DNA from: Dysgonomonas gadei ATCC BAA-286
GTDB lineage: Bacteria; Bacteroidota; Bacteroidia; Bacteroidales; Dysgonomonadaceae
Length of the DNA: 64,000 nucleotides
Reading direction: 5' to 3'
NCBI RefSeq assembly: GCF_000213555.1
Contig: NZ_GL891982.1
Coordinates: 83,890-147,889 of the forward strand
The notes under the pieces were generated by a model. The model had not been told where the DNA came from and made no database searches. It worked only from the letters and a program-made list of their open reading frames with translations. Below are positions 62,501-64,000 of this stretch, one piece after another. A program made the position numbers and the translations under genes. Position 1 is the stretch's first letter, and every line of letters begins with the position of its first letter.

Positions 62501-63164
62501 GAGCGGTATAAGTAGATGTCTCATTTTTTTTGAAAGAGTATGTGATGCCTTCTGAATTAGTGATACTCCAACCCGTTGATCCTCCTTTTATTTTTACGGG
62601 TTTGTAAGGTATCAATACTTTTTCTGCTTCTCCTACAAATTTGCCACTTTCCATACCTGCATTATAATAATATTCATCCGGCATAAAGGAATAGCCCGCA
62701 GTTTTACCTTCTGCTAAATATTTGAGATAACTATTGTCCATATCTGATTTATATTGGTCCATATAATCGCGTATCTGACTAGCCGTAGGCCATTGCGATA
62801 CATCAGGTTCATCTTCGTCCGGAAACCCATGCACTACACGGGTAACCTGTCCGCCATAAAACAGGTCCCAACCCAAGCCGACCCAGGTAGCTTCCTGCTG
62901 CACCTTGATACCTCCACCTTGATATCGTAATGTTATAGGAACGATTAGATCCCCACTCTTGATTTCATATAACGGAATCGAAATGTCAGGTAATCCATTG
63001 GAATAATCCATCTGATATTCACCGTATCTTCCTAATGACGATGTTGTCGGCTCTACAGGTTGAATGGAATATGAACGAAGTATTTCTTCCGGAGTGGGTG
63101 TTTGCGCATTTAGTTGATAATATGCAATGCAGATTATAAAAATTATCAATTTATATTTTTTCAT
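59505..63164 (-). CDS. Large secreted YD-repeat protein, partner of Rhs gene
   Basis: The 1219-residue product has a signal peptide (about 1-21, ending QLNAQ) and a long beta-rich body. The opening SLGRYGEYQMDYSNGLPDISIPLYEI and the segment GDLIVPITLRYQGGGIKVQQEATWVGLGWDL recall the N-terminal part of SpvB/TcaC-Rhs shells. YD repeats appear near 1045-1075 (TITYEYDAFDRLKRANDVDG, VQEYDYQYN). A Pro-rich linker (PPIEPPISPVEPP) leads to a C-terminal beta-sandwich of about 115 residues ending ISVYMMQ. It ends seven bases before the Rhs gene. In Bacteroidota such proteins are often seen just upstream of DUF6443/Rhs genes; I take it as a companion shell or anchor. Confidence 0.8.
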   Translation of the reverse strand: MKKYKLIIFIICIAYYQLNAQTPTPEEILRSYSIQPVEPTTSSLGRYGEYQMDYSNGLPDISIPLYEIKSGDLIVPITLRYQGGGIKVQQEATWVGLGWDLFYGGQVTRVVHGFPDEDEPDVSQWPTASQIRDYMDQYKSDMDNSYLKYLAEGKTAGYSFMPDEYYYNAGMESGKFVGEAEKVLIPYKPVKIKGGSTGWSITNSEGITYSFKKNETSTYTAQHVISRYTSAWGVEKITSPHNHTITYEYQTDGNYVPDKASMYQGYYHSYIDISAPWYSESNINHTIPLQKTILGMKIESTKPQYIYFEGGRATFILSPRTDITNNDGSAPIQKLDRILIERIQENGLYEPVKYFQLNYFYRENRLFLSGVDEVSKGESKQVAKFEYDTTPLPDKGSYSYDYCEYYNGSMNITPIPRYNILTRGGEIISFGGANKNVVESYTKAGTLISVVYPTKGRTVFTWENHRYGSAQPIYDRQYTKEESVRVAGSSDITCSDNHPPHKEDNYITFTNYVDQSINVSGLIKLINTTDFQHEKYDWGSITFTDLTSGRVWLSKSLSKYTTISINEVISLQANHTYSVRVMTNCSNVTAYLGFTYNNYDPNTDKYNYPYGGLRIKAITNYDADGKFLDRSKFTYTIPDNPNKSSGYITNTADVLLSKHTKSVGCVYKNPGYLDPDYTNEYTETHLYYDNPTTGIYSNNLSYQYVQVQKLGPDNKNNGITKYEFKTYLDQQLDSELPVISNSSLRGQLLKESIYDSENNLINETTNYYSNHRGVNRSSRGLKVKQGTHISSVGLCPAGHEGIYLLEHLYIPYDYTYYSEWCKMDSTVSTNYYGASPVRQKSEYVYNDLASCRPTQITTALNNGKKKITNITYPPAITKELQFDTKEEKIDNTVIYKQINKYSSTPSVPIGFSFLSLDSVRIKYGTLAEETEVKMKRDAKYNIVELLARSVSPTVFLWSYSGQYPIAEIKNATYQDVETVLGKVLIDRVSTAIMPSEADMKAINDLRKNTAVLKNAHITTYTYKPLVGILTTTDPSGSTITYEYDAFDRLKRANDVDGKTVQEYDYQYNGGISMPPIEPPISPVEPPITEDGAIQFSDIQTNNTTGVATAKISLSKTQTITFKAELFGALPRARIAIPIDGCGATFRIGNQSFSLLGNQNEVKTSEKTITLGAGNHDVVIGLDIMKPNIMGVSASIEIISVNDVKAEIGSNKSISVYMMQ

Positions 63165-63176
63165 AACACTTTCTTT

Positions 63177-64000
63177 TTACTTCTTAATAATCACTTCATT
63201 AACACTCAATCCATTTGCTGTAATCCTCAACACATAATTCTTCGGAAACAAACCCGAGCAATCAATCGTTTCATAATAATTCCCTACTGTCTTCTTTTGT
63301 GTCTTTATCTTCTTTACAGGCATACCATCGATCGAGTATAGCTCGAAAGACACATTAGCGTCCGTCTTCAACTCATATTCCAGATTCATAACCGATATTA
63401 CAGGATTGAGATATATCTTACAGGTCATTATATCTTCCATAGAAATTGTTTTTACCTGTTCTTGCAGTTCCTCCTGTTTCTTATCCATATCCCATACCTC
63501 TTCCTGCAAAGCAAGATTTTCAGGATCAGTATCCAGATAAAGATGATCTTGTGGCGGATAGAAAAATGCAGTAGAAAAGATTTCCGTACTGTCATTTATG
63601 TTAATATTCCTCACTGTCTCAAATACCGGATAACGATAGCCTTTACTGTACCAGCGGCAGGTCTCGAGCTGTTTGCCCTGATCGCCCGTCTCTATGCCAG
63701 ATGAACCTTCTACAGGGGTATTCAGGATGGTTTGTATTGTCTTTACCCGAAGTACAGGACTTAACGTATCTCCCGAAGGCAGTATCATCTTACCATAAGC
63801 ATCAGCTGCGGTAACCATTGTGCCATGGGTCTGTATAGCCACTGTACCAGAATACAAACCTTTAGAGGTATAATCCGAGCTAATCGACTGACTGTAATTC
63901 AGCGGATATTGCATCAGTATCATAGGGTTGGTATATTTCAGTTCGACAACGGGGTTTTCATGCCCGGTCTGTAACAGGGAATCATGTATCATCCGGTAAT
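63177..64000 (-). CDS. Protein with T9SS type A-like sorting domain, 5' part beyond window
   Basis: The frame is open up to the right edge, and an internal Met at 63992 is probably not the start, so the gene is cut. The visible 274 or so residues contain a beta-rich region (MILMQYPLNYSQSIS, GTVAIQTHGTMVTAADAYGKM) and a coiled acidic stretch. The last 80 residues look like a type IX secretion sorting domain: KIYLNPVISVMNLEYELK, then VSFELYSIDGMPVKKIK, YETIDCSGLFPKNYVLRI and a basic end VNEVIIKK. Proteins with such domains cross the outer membrane through T9SS and are attached or released. It is the first visible gene of the Rhs operon, 12 bases before the YD-repeat gene. Confidence 0.72.
   Translation of the reverse strand, partial: YRMIHDSLLQTGHENPVVELKYTNPMILMQYPLNYSQSISSDYTSKGLYSGTVAIQTHGTMVTAADAYGKMILPSGDTLSPVLRVKTIQTILNTPVEGSSGIETGDQGKQLETCRWYSKGYRYPVFETVRNININDSTEIFSTAFFYPPQDHLYLDTDPENLALQEEVWDMDKKQEELQEQVKTISMEDIMTCKIYLNPVISVMNLEYELKTDANVSFELYSIDGMPVKKIKTQKKTVGNYYETIDCSGLFPKNYVLRITANGLSVNEVIIKK

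Noticed and set aside
1..64000. Possible tRNA, rRNA or tmRNA genes
   Set aside because: No cloverleaf, GTTCGAATC-type T arm or rRNA sequence was recognised in the spacers; this was by reading only, so a covariance-model scan would be decisive.
55831..64000. Prophage or integrated mobile element at the right end
   Set aside because: No integrase, tRNA, att repeats or transposase was seen; the region may still be accessory but the boundary is not within the window.

Overview
The window looks like chromosomal DNA of a Bacteroidota bacterium, most likely order Bacteroidales and possibly close to Dysgonomonadaceae. That placement is inferred from gene content and not from a marker phylogeny. Supporting signs are TAnnTTTG -7 boxes upstream of many genes, almost no Shine-Dalgarno sequences, a CarboxypepD_reg/TonB receptor, a type IX secretion (T9SS) sorting-type C terminus, the bamD-rpoZ-DUF4293 order, DUF3575/DUF3868 proteins, a eukaryote-like hexokinase and AT-rich intergenic DNA. 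No rRNA, tRNA, CRISPR array, prophage or insertion sequence was seen.

Layout. 1-11.3 kb: a Tat-exported aldo/keto reductase cut by the left edge, a 1.6 kb intergenic stretch full of repeats, hexokinase, nadD, an ABC-F ATPase, a lipoprotein, a TerB-like protein, panB and topB. 11.4-14.9 kb: an ECF sigma factor, htpG and an OmpH/Skp chaperone. 15.1-23.3 kb: a same-strand run that reads as peptidoglycan fragment salvage: a MurK-like sugar kinase, a two-domain glycosyltransferase, a DUF4922 HIT-like protein, a SpoIID-like protein without a signal peptide, an AmpG permease and a NamZ-type exo-muramidase. 23.4-35.5 kb: a double DUF1080 lipoprotein, a Pro2-less Fpg-like protein behind a KefB-type antiporter, an OmpA porin, pheS, a DUF4139 (MuiA-like) protein carrying a SusC-like insert, and a DUF3868/DUF3575 pair. 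36-48.6 kb: hsp20, a TonB-dependent receptor, an iron alcohol dehydrogenase, mfd, DUF418 and VOC proteins, and the bamD-rpoZ-DUF4293 operon. 48.7-55.3 kb: sufC-sufD-sufS without sufB, xthA, mlaE-mlaF and a thioesterase.

55.4-64 kb, minus strand: an accessory locus of four tightly packed genes. In transcription order these are a protein with a T9SS-like C terminus (cut by the right edge), a 1219-residue YD-repeat protein, a 1126-residue Rhs protein with a variable basic His-rich C terminus, and a small overlapping gene that is probably its immunity gene. A short Cys-rich lipoprotein gene with an apparent one-base frameshift follows. This is the best candidate here for an under-described system: an Rhs polymorphic toxin linked to T9SS export.

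A second theme is a mosaic family of intergenic repeats (about 621-985, 1545-1910, 8176-8455, 18642-18727, 29587-30115, and inverted at 36545-36880). They share GTTAC-type direct repeats, a GTCAGATGTGTCAGG-like word and 7-bp phased tracts, and several contain sequences matching the Bacteroidota -7 box. They lie mainly just upstream of housekeeping genes. The two heat-shock genes, htpG and hsp20, both have a -24/-12 (sigma-54-like) sequence and inverted repeats upstream.
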